Source of the DNA: Bugula neritina
Taxonomy: Eukaryota > Bryozoa > Gymnolaemata > Cheilostomatida > Bugulidae
Assembly: GCA_964035545.1 (NCBI GenBank)
Contig: OZ037770.1
Coordinates: 10,902,463-10,966,462, forward strand
Direction of reading: 5' to 3'
DNA length: 64,000 nucleotides
Below the pieces are notes generated by a model. That model searched no databases and was not told where the DNA came from. It saw nothing but the letters and a program-made list of their open reading frames with translations. Both the position numbers and the translations under genes were made by a program. Positions 27,041 through 40,200 of the stretch are shown here, piece after piece; the stretch's first letter is position 1, and the number at the start of each line of letters is the position of its first letter.

Positions 27041-27085
27041 ACAGTATACTATAGCTGGTAAAGAAGAGACATAACTCAAGCTTAC

Positions 27086-30000
27086 ATCCACTTTTTCCTT
27101 TTCCATCAGCTGCCTCTGTGCTTCTAATGCTGCCGCTTTCGATGCTTCACTCTGGAGTTTAGCAAACTTGATGCAATCTTTCAGTGCGTTGAGTTGATCT
27201 TGCAGGTTCTCCGCCATCTAAAGGAGAATAGAGCTGAGTGATTGATATATCTTTTCTCCATGCAATAAATACTAACCAATCGCATATTCATATGAGAATA
27301 TAGCAGTGAATTCCCAAAAACTACATGGGTCATTTTACTTAATTTAGTACACACTGGAAATCTCCAGTTTTTAGCTATTTTTCACACTTTATGTGCTAAT
27401 GAACATGGGTTTTTGCCTAAAATTAGTAAAATATCAATAAATACACCTAAGTAATTAAGGTTCTTCTTAATTTTGCTTGATTTCCCATGTTTTTTCCTAT
27501 TTATTTAGCTAATTAGGGTTGCGGACCGTAACGAAAAACTGCAATGGTCTGCAATCAAAAGCAGCTGAATAATTAAGGAAAACTATGGGAAATCAAGCAA
27601 AATTAAAAAGATCCTTGATTATTTAAGTATATTTATTGATATTTTACTAATTTTAGGCAAAAACCCATGTTCATTAGCACATAAAGTGTGAAAAATAGCT
27701 AAAAACTGGAGATTTCCAGTCTGTACCAATCAAGTAAAATGACCCACATATATTAAGGACTAAAATAGTAAAATGTAGCCAACTTTGGCTCCAGCAGCAG
27801 CTTTTAGACGTCAAATCGAGGCTGTAAACCAGTGTAGTAGTGACTATTAGATCAACTTAATTCAACTCTGATACAAAAAGCACCATTTATTTGAGTATCT
27901 GAACTTTGATGTCAAATAATATCTGAAATGGCAAGCGATGATCAAACACTCAACCAACAATGCATGTTTTCTGGCAAAGTGTTTCTCCAAGTGATTTAAA
28001 CAAAGCAAACTGAGACTCACCTGTTCTAATTGGCTGAAGTGATCGGGTTCTGACACGGTATTGGCTATAAGGGTACTTGTGGAGGGTGCAGTGGAAGTAG
28101 GCGTATCCTGTAGCATAGTTTCTTTGCATTCTGGTTCCTTATTGGTTGAAACTTGCTCACCAGATGTGGTACTAGTGGCTAGATGGACTCTCATTTCTAC
28201 ACAAGAAAAACACACCTTTTCGGCAAGAGTTTCATGGTTGTTTATTTATATTGTAAAATCATTCTCCATTACCCAAGAGCGATTACTAAATTTGCACTCC
28301 ATAGGGCAATGTGACAACTTTGAAATATGTAAAACATGGCTACCTAGGATTGTCAGAGTTAAGCTCAAGGAATCAAATATTTAACCAAAAACTGCATCTC
28401 TTTCAGTATATGGATAAGTAATTTAACAAATGCATGTATAGAGTTTAGAATTGGATGATACATCAGGCAATCATCAATATTTCAGATACTACAAGAAGGT
28501 TTTATTTTCGCTCAAAGTACAAAAACTGATCAAAAGATCTCAATTCCAATTTAATATTAAAGTTATGATCTCACATGTTGGCTTGACGAAATGCTGCATC
28601 TAACACATGCACAAGTTGCAGCAACAGAAATAACAAAACTCATGTTGCTACAATGATTAAAGCCACAATGCATTCAATCTTAAAACAACGGGTGAGCATG
28701 AAATCAATAGAAAGATGACATAACACCTACCCACAATCCTGCCGCTGCTGTCCTTGATGTGTACTGTTTGGTGTCCTTCTAAAGAAAAAGAATATACACA
28801 GTTTTATTGGAAAGATAACTCTTAACAGAGATCACAAATATGAAAAGCAAAAGCATGCAGAGTACCAATTTATCATCATGAACTAGCAAATGCTACAAGA
28901 AACACAAATATTCCCCAGGGTACACCTAATGCTTAAAGGTATGACATTTTGATTAGGTGGGAATCATGAATTATTTTATTGCAGAGAAAATATATTCCAA
29001 GTAGCTTCTTTCTAAAAATGCTTCACTTTGCCATTACTACATATTGCTTGCAGGTTGGCCCAGTGAGGACGTTACATTTAGCAAACCAATGAAAAGGCAT
29101 GTAGCTACGAAGTTTAGTAAAGACCTTCAAGGGTTGACTTTTACCGTCATGAAACATGCTCAGTTCACAGGCTAATAGATATGAACTCGGTACATAATAT
29201 TTAATCAGAGAGTACCTTCAGTGACAGTGCCTGACCTAGTGGCGAGTCTCTTGCTTCTAGAGCGAGCAGCCAGAGTGTTGGGAGACATCGGACGGCGCTT
29301 TCGGTACGGAGTGAAGAAGCGAACAGGTCCATTCTATAAATAGGAGTGGATGTAGCGTAGGGGAGACAACATAGGAGTGGATATAGAGTAGGGGAGACAA
29401 CATAGAACAGGAGTGGATATACAACAAGGGAGACAACATAGAACAGGAGTGGATATAGAGTAGGGGAAACAACATAGAACAGGAGTGGATATACAACAAG
29501 GGAGAGATTATAAAATATAAGTAAGGAAGACAATGAAAAGCAGAAGTGACTTAGAGCGAAGTAGGTAATATAATTTACATAAGTAAATAGAGAGCAAGAT
29601 GGAAAACATTGAATAGTAGGCACAGAGTACAAGATGTAGAATAAAGTTAAATATATACAAAATAAATCAATTAGCAAAATCAACATCAAAAATTTTGAGA
29701 AAACAACAAATTTTATTGTAGATACCGCTCGGTCGTCATTGCAGCAGGATGAGCACGTGCAGCTTCCTGAGTGTGGGCGGAGAATCCCGTCTTCTATCAG
29801 ACAACTCAGCTGTCTCCCGGCATACCGAATGCTCTTCTTCCAGTCTTTGCTGCTGGCCCTACAACGTATAGAGCAATCAGTTGTGGGCTTAGAAATCTAC
29901 TGGAATACTATTGCATTACTATGTGAATTGTCTTCTCTTTTGCATTATTATGTGAATTGTCTTCTCTTTTGCAACAATATGCTCCATATCATATGAACAA

Positions 30001-31932
30001 AAAATTAATGTTTACAGAAACTAAACCTGAACATGCGGAGCAATTTTTTAAAAAAAGTAAGCAACTCCCAAAATCATAATATTTTCTTTAAGAATTTTCC
30101 ACAGACTGTTGCCATTTATTATGTTACATGGCTGTGTAAAATTATCTGTCTTTTAATATTACTGTTTAACCATTTTGTTGCATAAAGACAATAAAAATAA
30201 TGTTATGTCATCTATTAACTAAATGAGTAGAAATACACACAGCCAAAATTTTTCTCAACTCTGACTTTTCCCCCCTAAAACTCCTGGGTATTTGCTACTA
30301 AAACAGATACTCAACACAAAAAATAAGTAGCCTATATTTAAAAATAACTGAACAAAACCTAATCAAAAGAAATGATCCTAAATTCCAACATTTAATTATT
30401 ACCCTCTGAATAATATATTAAAAAACTCACACAAGTTTACAGTCACTATCCCTGTGAGAACCCCTGATGGAAAGGTTTTTTTAACGCCGGCTAAGAACTT
30501 ATTCATATGAGGCACAGGAGCAATTAAGACTGGATGCTCTTCCTAACATCATCAATGGCCTTTACTGGGAATCGAACCAATGACTTTGTGTTTACTAAGC
30601 CAGCGGTAAAACCCCTAGACCACAGCTGACCCATATCTCCTGGATAATTTAATATACAACACAAAGATAGCCTATTTTACACAACTTATTGCTGCATCTC
30701 ACCGGCCACAGTATGTTTCCCACTCAGTTGGAGTAAACCATGTGCCGTCTGACTTTATACACTTTCCTCTTCCACCTAGAGAGAGAAATTACTACATAAC
30801 ATGACATAAAATCAATATAACTGTCTAACAAACTATTTTTAGCCATAATCAACACTTGGTTTACATGTATAAAAAGGAAACCAAACCCCTTTTCCCACCC
30901 GATTTTTACTTTCACATTCAGTTTTTCAAACTCTCACAGCTAGCCCTACAGTGCAAATAGCTCCAATAGTAATAGTAATACTGCAAGTTGTTCGCTATTC
31001 AATAATTACTAGTTATTATATTGGCCATAGACATACTCACAGGCATTCTTCTGGAAACACTCAAGTGTTATACTTTAACTTATACTGTTATAGTTATTAA
31101 TATTATGCTTATCATAGTGATAGTCATAATATCAGTGACACACAAACAATAATATTAGTACAAAATATTATACTTATACTCCAAGTCTATAAGTATAATA
31201 AAAATTAAAAAAAATCAAATGATTAATGGAAAACCACAATCACTTTGTCACAATGACAATGGCCATGGGTGATACTGATTGTTAAAGCTATCAGTATCAG
31301 TATGAGTATGACTATCAGTACGAGTATGACTATGAGTTGATCTATATGCTTTCCAAAACACTGCTAATAGTAGCCTAATAACTATTAATTAATGTCGAAT
31401 TTTGATTTACTGTTAGTGTTAGACTAAGACTTAGTGAGTAAGTAAGTAGTGTTTACTAACCAGACCCAAATTTGCTTTTGTGCAGATAACCGTTGGTATT
31501 TTTACATCGAACTGGTAGCTCTGCATCGTAAGCGGATGGGTCCCAGTCATATTTCCTGACTTGTCGGTTACGGTCATCATCATTTACACTGACAGTATGA
31601 GTAGTTTGAGCGATCAAAGGGTTTGATCCAACACCAATTGTTCGAACTCCATTTAGATTTAGGCTGTCGAAAGTAGCTTGATCGTGAATTAATATACAAT
31701 TTTTTATCCCTTGATTAGATGTTGTTATTTGTTCAGCAGGAAATATTCCCTGGCTTGTAGCAACAAAGAACTGGTCAGAATTAAGTTCAGGTGTTGAACT
31801 TGTTATTGTCATTTTACTTTCATTACCAACAAGGTTGGTTATTATGCTGTCTTCACCCACGTGGTCTTGTTGTTCATGGAAGTTTTCGGGGTGACTCGTT
31901 AGATCCTCGGTAATGTCAACTTCGTCAGCCAT
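27086..31932 (-). CDS. DEAF1: DEAF1-like SAND-domain transcription factor, 7 exons, 3' end not found
   Basis: Minus-strand exons are 31932-31461, 30775-30703, 29858-29726, 29333-29216, 28778-28731, 28196-28021 and 27217-27086, joining in frame to 384 codons. The N-terminus (1-140) is acidic and low in complexity. The SAND DNA-binding domain runs from about residue 140 to 230, with LPVRCKN, the basic GRGKCIK, the signature KDWK (186-189), [14 protein letters not shown] and the Cys cluster CTCSSCC, followed by [14 protein letters not shown], a likely nuclear signal. Residues 341-384 form a Gln/Lys/Glu-rich helix like the coiled coil before the MYND finger in DEAF1. The expected MYND zinc finger was not found left of 27086. 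Reading past the last donor gives 16 more residues and a stop at 27035, with a minus-strand AATAAA at 26928-26933. DEAF1 binds TTCG-type motifs and regulates transcription in the nucleus. Confidence 0.88.
27327..27745. mobile_element. Long-TIR foldback element in DEAF1 intron 6
   Basis: Ends GGGTCATTTTACTT and AAGTAAAATGACCC head inverted arms of about 170 bp that match almost throughout (for example ATTAGCACATAAAGTGTGAA on the right arm against its complement on the left). They surround a unique centre of about 75 bp. The 4-bp sequence ACAT flanks both sides (27323-27326 and 27746-27749) as a probable target duplication. There is no coding capacity, so it is a non-autonomous DNA transposon of undetermined superfamily. 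Confidence 0.8.
29341..29507. repeat. Minisatellite of 31-36 bp units in DEAF1 intron 3
   Basis: Five tandem units contain AGGAGTGGATATA and GGGAGACAACATA. Two alternative centres (GAGTAGGGG and CAACAAGGG) alternate. On the gene strand the unit is pyrimidine-rich, and its last copy abuts the acceptor of exon 4. Confidence 0.9.
30421..30632 (-). mobile_element. tRNA-derived SINE, copy 5, inside DEAF1 intron 2
   Basis: Read on the minus strand: CAGCTGTGGTCTAGGGGTTT (box A-like), TTAGTAAACACAAAGTCATT, GGTTCGATTCCC (box B-like), then the GATGTTAGGAAGAGCATCCA body and the GTAAACTTGTGTGAGTTTTT tail. It lies in the same orientation as DEAF1, about 70 bp from the exon 2 donor. Its boxes are the closest in the window to canonical Pol III boxes. 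Confidence 0.9.
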
Positions 31933-34257
31933 CGTTCACCCACAAATTAAATTTACTGCTGGAATAACATAAAAGTCAAAAATACGAAAACTAATTGTAG
32001 TTCACAAAATATTGAAAAACAATAATATTGGTTAACAGCTAAGGCTATAATTTATATAACAAAAAAGTATTTCATATCTTACTTAAATTCAAGATGTCGG
32101 ATATTTTCGGTTTTGGCCGCTAAATTAATATTCCCCTGGTACTTCGCTTATAAATCGAAACCTGAACTCAGTTAACCGATGTATTATTGGCGGAAACATT
32201 GCTAACTCTTTATTTCACGAAGTCACTATTCAGCTTAGTTAGCCTAAGATCCTATTTGCAATAATAAGACGTTTTTAATTGAAACCACTTCAGAAGTTAC
32301 TAAAATGGTTACTAAAATCACTAGCTACAGACTGTAAAAAAGTGCGAGTGGTTGAATGAGATCTCACTTGTAGCAAAGTTCAGTACCAGACTTTGAGTTG
32401 ATTATGATTATTGAGCAATTAAATTATACACAGTACTGGTGCTAGTACTAATGCATGGTAAAATTAGCAAACACAGAATTTTGCTTCAAGTGCACGAGTT
32501 TAAAAGAGTGATCGTGTATAAGCTTAAACATAAAGTAAAAACTGAAACTAAAAGTAAAACAGTTCAGTTGACTTACTCTCACTCTCAGTCTTACTCTTAG
32601 TCTTAGTAAGACTAAGACTCTTGCTCTTAGTCTTACCCGTACAGTTAGTGTTACTGTTAGTGTTATCCTTAAGCATCAGTCTAAGTCTTACACTCACAGT
32701 CACACTCACTGTAACTGACAGTGACACTCACACTGACACTGTGAAACTAACTTAGACCGTCAAATGTCAATCCCTGTTCGCCGTTCGGTCACACTCACTG
32801 ACTCAGCAGTGTGCGGGCACTTTTTAAATTCATAGGTGACTGTTGCAGCTAAGCAAATATTTTTAGTTCTACCAAAAGTTATTATAATTATTTTGATTAT
32901 TGCCATTGCAAAGGTAAATAATTAAAAGTTATTTATAATACTAATAGTAATTATTATTAATATTTATAGTTATTTTTTTATTATACATATTGTCTATTGA
33001 TATTCTAGTAGCCCTACTAATACTAATAGCATTAGTAATACCTATACCTAATCTATTACTTATACTTATAGTTATACTTATTAAGTTATAGCAGTACTCC
33101 TACTAGTACTATCACTGTATAAGTATAACTATAAGTGTATTATTATTAAATTTGGATATACTTATAGTTATAGTACAATAAAAATGAATTAAATTTATTA
33201 ATAATAATATTAATTGCTATTAACTTTAAAAATTAAGGACTTTAATTTTATGGTTGAATTTATTTGCGATTTTAAATTATAATTATATTTTTATTATTTA
33301 CTATAAATTAATTTTAATTACGATCACAATGACAATAATAATCACAAGATTCAGATTGAGACCAGTTATCGATTAGCATTGACAAACACAATCACAATGG
33401 AGGTGTTGTTGATTTACTTTATATTATAGTAAATATTAATAAGCATCAAGTTTAACTGTTAGTGTTACTGTTAGTATTTGTGTTTAGACTACTTTTTAGT
33501 GTTAACTCTTTTGTCATTGAATTATTTGTTGTATTCTTTAATTATATAGTCTACTTTTTTAGTATTGCTTTTAGCTGGTGTAGAACTTTTTATTGACTTA
33601 CTTTTACTAGAACTAGAAGTTTAACTAAAAGTAGAACACATAGCTTCAGTTTGACTGAAAGTTTGAGATCAAGAGTAAATTCTAAAAGTAAATAGTAATT
33701 TAAAACCAACTTTGGGTGTCAGTGGACCTTCATAGTAAATTAAAGATTAAGATATTCACATAAAATAATTGATGGCTTTAAGCTTCAAGTCTAATTAAAT
33801 TTAAATAAATATTGAAATCCAAGTGCTTACAAACATTAATATATGATTTTGTTACTCTCAGTATTTTACACTTGGTCTCGCAGACTCTCACTCTCTCACT
33901 CTCATAGTTATAACTCATTGATACAAGGTTATGCAGCTGCCACTGTAATGAAGTCTCATTTGCTATAAGTCAAAGTGAAAGTAGACCAAAACTACCCAGC
34001 TAAGCTGAAATGCCAAACTCTATGCTAACTATAAAAGTGTAACTAAAAATGATTTTGGAAACCTGGTCATTTCCATTGCAAGTAATACCCTGTGGTGTTT
34101 ACAAATTCAGATTATCGAGTACCACCACCACTCCACCTACCAAATATCTACCTGAGAACTGAAAGTATTTGAGGAAGTTTGTCTTCCAGAAGCCAGACTC
34201 CTAGTTTTACTCTCTGGCTAACAATCACCAAATTGACCAATCAGAATCAATATCATC
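31933..34257. other. Head-to-head intergenic region DEAF1 / EMC1
   Basis: It separates the two divergent start codons and should hold both promoters. Around 32575-32760 there is a degenerate repeat of TTAGTC, CACTCA and GTTAGT units containing the palindrome AGTCTTAGTAAGACTAAGAC. From 32880 to 33340 it is AT-rich. No coding exon was recognised, and no TATA or CpG feature stands out enough to call. Confidence 0.6.
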
Positions 34258-37200
34258 ATGAACAAGCAGATGTGGCAGCAGCAGTATTTTAATTTTCCTA
34301 TGTTGAACTTATTTATATCCTTTATTTTGTTACCTTCAATAACTGGCTTATACGAAGATCAAGTAGGAAAATTTGACTGGTAAGTCTCACAGAACTTGAT
34401 AATTTATATTCTTATTTCAATAACAATACAATATAAATTATCTACTAATGGTATAATTGCTTTTATAATATATCTGAATAGCAAGATGGCATTTCGGTTA
34501 TCTCAATTTTTAATGAGTATATATGTTTTTGGTAAAATAAAATTTTAGTTGTGTAGTTGCAGTTATTTTATAGGTTTGCTTATGAATATTTGACTAAATA
34601 TTTTTACACTCTTATTGGTTGAATTTAAAATAAATTTTTTGTTGTTTTTATCACAGAGTGAGATTCCAAAACTTATTAAAATCGTTTGCTTGACTGTTGT
34701 AGGAGAATGCAGCATATTGGGAATATACAGAATGCCGTGTTTGATGTATCCCAAAAGTCGAAACATGTTGTGGTGTCATCTAAAGAGAACGTTGTTGCAG
34801 CTCTATCTATGAGTACAGGAAATATAGGTAACACTACATGAGAAATATATTTGCTCATGCTACTAATCAGTATGCGCATATCAAAAGCTGGTTTAATTTT
34901 TGTTTTTGCAAGTGTGCATATTTGAGTACAGCATTCATTTCATTCATTTTCGGTGATACTGCCCAAATACTGATACTATTAGTATTGATTTTGTTGAAGT
35001 TTGGAGGCATGTGCTGGAAGATTCCACACTCTTTAGTCTTCTTGAAACTCCGTCTGGCCTGATTACCATATCTTCGGATAAAATCAGAAAATGGAATCCG
35101 CAAGGAGGTTTCTTGCAGTGGGAGGCAACATTTGGTGGCACTTTGTCTGGCAGGTGAATTATAGAGTATTGTATTGTTTTTATTTTAAAAACTTTATTAT
35201 TTATTCTTCATGTTTTACGTTAATTTTATGATGTTATCTACTATTAGTTCGCTTTTCAATATATCATTTCCCATCAAATGAGGTGGAGGCTGCGTAGTAT
35301 ACTTTCTGTGGTTCTAATGTTGACCTTTTGCTAATTAAGGTAGAGTGTAATTAAATAGTTTCAAGTACTTCATTTTGTTTCACATAAAATATTCTTTATA
35401 GTTGCCATTCTCGAAGAATCAACTCCGAGATTATTCCACTTGAATTCATGTTTGCAACATCATTTGAAAATTATTGAAGTTTGCCCCTCAAATTTTTTGA
35501 GTTATTCTAGTTCTTGAATAATCAGTTTCTCACGAGAGTTGCAGATCTATAACCATGCGAGTCATATGTATGTCAGACTGGTCATGTGATCTCATCTTAT
35601 ACAGGGATACCTTTGCGCTGTCTGGCACTCAACTGGTTGTAGTTTCTTCTGACAGAGTCACTGCTTATTCTGTCAAGACAGGTTCAGAAACGTATTCTCT
35701 GGATGCATTGTGGGCTGGGTGAGTGTAGATATGTTTCACTGTTACATGATAAAAGTGTTTCTTTGTGGATAACACAGATCCACGATACACTGTACTGGTA
35801 TGTTTTAATTAATGTGAAAGTAACAGAGCAATTGGTATAAACAAGTAAACTGAAACAGAGATTTTGCCTACATTATAATTTCTTTTAATGATCAATCTAT
35901 GCTTTCTTTTATCAAATTAGATTTGTACACGTTAGACTGGGGTTGTCATATGAGAATGACCTTTTTCTCATTTCAATGGCACATACAATTACAGAAGAGC
36001 TTTGTAACTTCTCTTGAAAACTTCATAAGCACACAGTGATACATGTTTTTTCTAACTTGTACAAATCAATGTTTTGTGCAATAAAACCTAGTATTTTATT
36101 TGTTAGGAGAAACCTACAGAAAATATTTGTTAGTTCACTTAGTTGCAAGTCTCTCACTTGATATTCTGGGATTAAGCTCTGTCAACATGGCTGCTAATAT
36201 ATGCACTGTGCAAGGCTGGTAGCTTCCAGAGTTGCTGGAATTAGCAGACCATTCAAATATGTTTTGGTAAAATGGTTAGTCTTTTGCACTGTAAGAAGGG
36301 CGTGATGGTGCTTGGTTATGTACCAATGGACGACAAATCTTGAAACAATTGCTGGCACATATCCAGTTAATTTTCTTTTAGAAATAGCAAGCTAAAAGTT
36401 TTACGACAAAAAATTGTTGTAAGAAAGCATAGAGTTAACTATTATTGAGAGTTTACTCTATGCTTATTGCAAGTATCTGAGTTACATAATTTAGTTTCAC
36501 TTTGAATCAGTGTGTACTGTGTAGTGCTGTACTATCTGGATATGAAACTTGTATAGACTGTGGTCTCTCAATTGAAGGGCTGACGAGTTACATGTGGGAG
36601 CTGATGATGAGACTGTGTACATAGCAGCTGTAACCAAGGCTAGACTTACTCTGTATATTGTCAGAGATGAGATTGTTAAAGAGAAGACCTCACTTTCACT
36701 CGCACAATACACCAGGTAAAGTATATTACTGTAGTATATTACTGTTATATATTACTATACTGTGATATATTACTGTAGTATATTACTATATTGTGCTATA
36801 TTACTGTTATATATTACTATACTGCGGTATATTACTGTAGTATAGTACTATATTGTGCTATATTACTGTTATATATTACTATACTGCGGTATATTACTGT
36901 AGTATAGTACTATATTGTGCTATATTACTGTTATATATTACTATACTGTGATATATTACTGTAGTATAGTACTATATTGTGCTATATTACTGTAATATAT
37001 TACTATACTGCGGTATATTACAGTCTAATGTACATTATTACTGTTTGAACTTTCAATGACACTGAAGTTGTTTCCACTTGTGACAACAAGAGACAAGTAG
37101 CAGAAACCTGCGCTATATTCATAAGATGGAGGTTGTGGAAAAGCTGTACAACTCTATGAAATCAAATAAATTCTAAGCTTTATTAAATTTTATTTGAATT

Positions 37201-40200
37201 CAATTAAATGTATTTATTCAAACAGTAAAATATTATGTATTATTTATATATCTATTATATGAGTCGTTTTATATGGCTAGCATTGTGTGTTATATATCTA
37301 TAATAATAAATGTAAGCATTTATATTAATTATATATAATATAGTATATAGACGTATAATATTATTTTATTGCAAATCCGTATATTTTACTTTATTTTTAC
37401 TCAACAGCTGTTCCTCTGGGCAAGGTACATGGCTCTCCTGTTACAATAGTGCGACATTGCACTTGGAGTACTTGGATATGAGCCAATCAGTGGATAGAAT
37501 ACAGTTTACCCCTCTTTCAGATTCTACTGTAAGTACCATGATATCCTATTGGCTGTTCATACTCTTCTGCTGCAGTTCATAGGTCCCATGCTCTGTTGAA
37601 ATTTAGGTTTTTAAATAAAGACAAATTTAAAGCTTACATCTATTTCAACACAGTTTGTCTATGTTTGTGAGAAATACACATGGAACAAAAACTGCCAGAA
37701 TTCAATGGCATTATTTGAAAGTAATCAGAGGGGGTAAATAAAATGCGTGTCGCTGGGCACTCAAATGGATAAAACTCTGTCTACTATTCACTGCTATGGC
37801 TACAACATTTCTAGTCAGTTAAAAACTCAATATACTGCGTGGTAAGGCTTCAGGCCCGGTTTGATGGTGAACTCTAGTTAACATTCAAATCTATCATATA
37901 TATGTCTACTGGAGGGCATTTTACCTTTTTACTGCATGTTAAGTGAGTGTTCAATTTTGTGAGGTAGTTAAATGCTCAGCAATAGATGCAGCATAGATGA
38001 ATGCTTCATATTTAATTGGGTTATTTTTTTAAATGACATCAACTTTTCTAGGTGCACATCACTGTAGAGGTGTCAGTAGCTGAACATTGTTGTCGTTGAT
38101 AACTTTATTAGGTTATGTGCTACTTTCCATTTTTCATTGATGTTTGTAAACAGTTGCATTGAATAAAACCACAATAGGTTCACGCAAACTGCAACCACAG
38201 ATACATCATTTCCAAGCAATAGAAGGGCAGTGATATTTAATCTACATTATTTAGGCACTGAAATCAGGTATAGTTATTTGTACGTGAAATGATACAGCTG
38301 CCTAACTTTACTAATTGTTAAAATTCCATGCTTTGGTAAACGTATTATTAACATTTGTCTACTTCAAGCTACACTTTTTGCTAAGACACTTTGAAAGCTA
38401 GTGCCTGTGTCTCTTTACAGTATGCCCAACCACCTACAGTTGACTGGTTGCAAGACGGGGGCCTCCTTGTACACTCCCCAGATACAGGGGCTTACTACTC
38501 CATCTCAAGTTCTCAGGCTACACAAATTGTCTCATTTAAGGTACTTGGTGTTACTAGTGTTGAATCTATCGTAGCCTAGATATATAAATCTACTTAGAGA
38601 TGATGGAGTTATGTGTTAAATACTGATGTTTGCAAGCATAACCATGAAGTTTAGCAATATGATACTGTAATGTTCTTTTAATTGCTAGTGAATAGACTCT
38701 TCCAATGTACCTATTACTCACTTTATAATGGAAAGTTGTGTCTCCTTAGCAGGTACATTATTAATCATTCAGTGTGCTGGCTTCCACCACTCTAGCTACT
38801 CAAAGCTTGATTGAGGGGACACAACTCTCAATTATAAATTAAATATCAGCGGCATTGGAAAAAGGTCTAATGGGCACTTGTAACTTTGAAATGTGATGTC
38901 ACCAGAAGCTGTTTCACTAAAATTTGTTTACTGCAAATCATAAGACACCATAGATTGTTTCCTATAGTTGCTATTGTGACTATACAGTTACTATTGTGAC
39001 TATACAGTTACTATTGTGACTATACAGTTACTATTGTGACTATACAGTTACTACTGTGACTATAGTTACTATTGTGACTATACAGTTACTATTGTGACTA
39101 TACAGTTACTATTGTGACTATACAGTTACTATTGTGACTATACAGTTACTATTGTGACTATACAGTTACTATTGTGACTATACAGTTACTATTGTGACTA
39201 TACAGTTACTATTGTGACTATACAGTTACTATTGTTACTATACAGTTACTATTGTGACTACAGTTACTATTGTGACTATAGTTGCTATTGTTACTATACA
39301 GTGACTATTGTGACTATACAGTTACTATTGTTGCTGTGGTTGCTATACTATATTTGCGTATACTATACACTGTGTAGGGTGTGGGAGTTGTGACCAAAGA
39401 CCATAATGGTGTACCAATCCTCATGACTCTAAGCTTACTGTCGGACACAGCTGATGAAAAGGTAACCGTTTACACTCTATTCCTTTACATATAGTAGAGT
39501 TTCTATCTTGTAGTACATAATTTATTACTCGGTTTCATGGAGATGTAAAGGTTAGGTGTTATCTGGAAGTGAGGTACAGTACTGCTAACTTGCAGTTTAG
39601 GTGATTTCAAACTATTTTACATGTTTTAGTTATGTAAGTTGTGTGTTAGTTTCTGTACTTGGAATAATTCTCTTGTGGTTAATGAGGTACTTTATTCAGT
39701 AAAGGCTAAAAGCTGACTCACCAAAACTAGCAGCATCCATAAAACAGCAGTATTACATGACCACAGTCTGATTATTTTACAACCATCGAATTACTAAGAT
39801 GCCACGTACAAATCATGACATAAGATTACATGCTAATAAATTTCATAACTGCTGCTTTCACAATAAAGCCATATACACCCCAGTTGTCCCCAAAACCAGT
39901 TGATAGTTTGAAACTACTGTTATCAATTTATTAGTAGTAAAACTTTGTGTGGCAGTATATTAAGCAAAATGTGCACTAGAGCCTAGAGTTTCATGTTTCA
40001 CCACTCTGCCTATTGCCTACCTTACACTGCATGTCGTCACTCTATACTCCACTGTGTGTCACTATTTTCTTTCATATCTACCTTAGAGCTACCATTTAAC
40101 TGCATTTTGGCTTCAATCCTTCTTTAGTTGCCAGTATCATCTCCCACTGTACATCTCCGACACTCTCACCTCTCTCTTCACAAGTAAAGAACATTTAATT

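Larger units (their letters stand above)
10740..27085. other. 16-kb stretch without a supported gene
   Basis: Apart from the repeats listed separately, I see no exon chain, RNA gene or long open frame. It is AT-rich with microsatellite-like TA blocks (for example 22860-23060). It includes the putative GPCR promoter just right of 10739 and the region downstream of the last DEAF1 exon found. The missing MYND exon of DEAF1 could lie here but was not recognised. Confidence 0.5.

Noticed and set aside
29201-29689. 162-codon minus-strand frame with repeated LFYVVSP
   Set aside because: It is DEAF1 intron 3 minisatellite read through into exon 4 in the wrong frame. The SAND-continuing frame of exon 4 is different.
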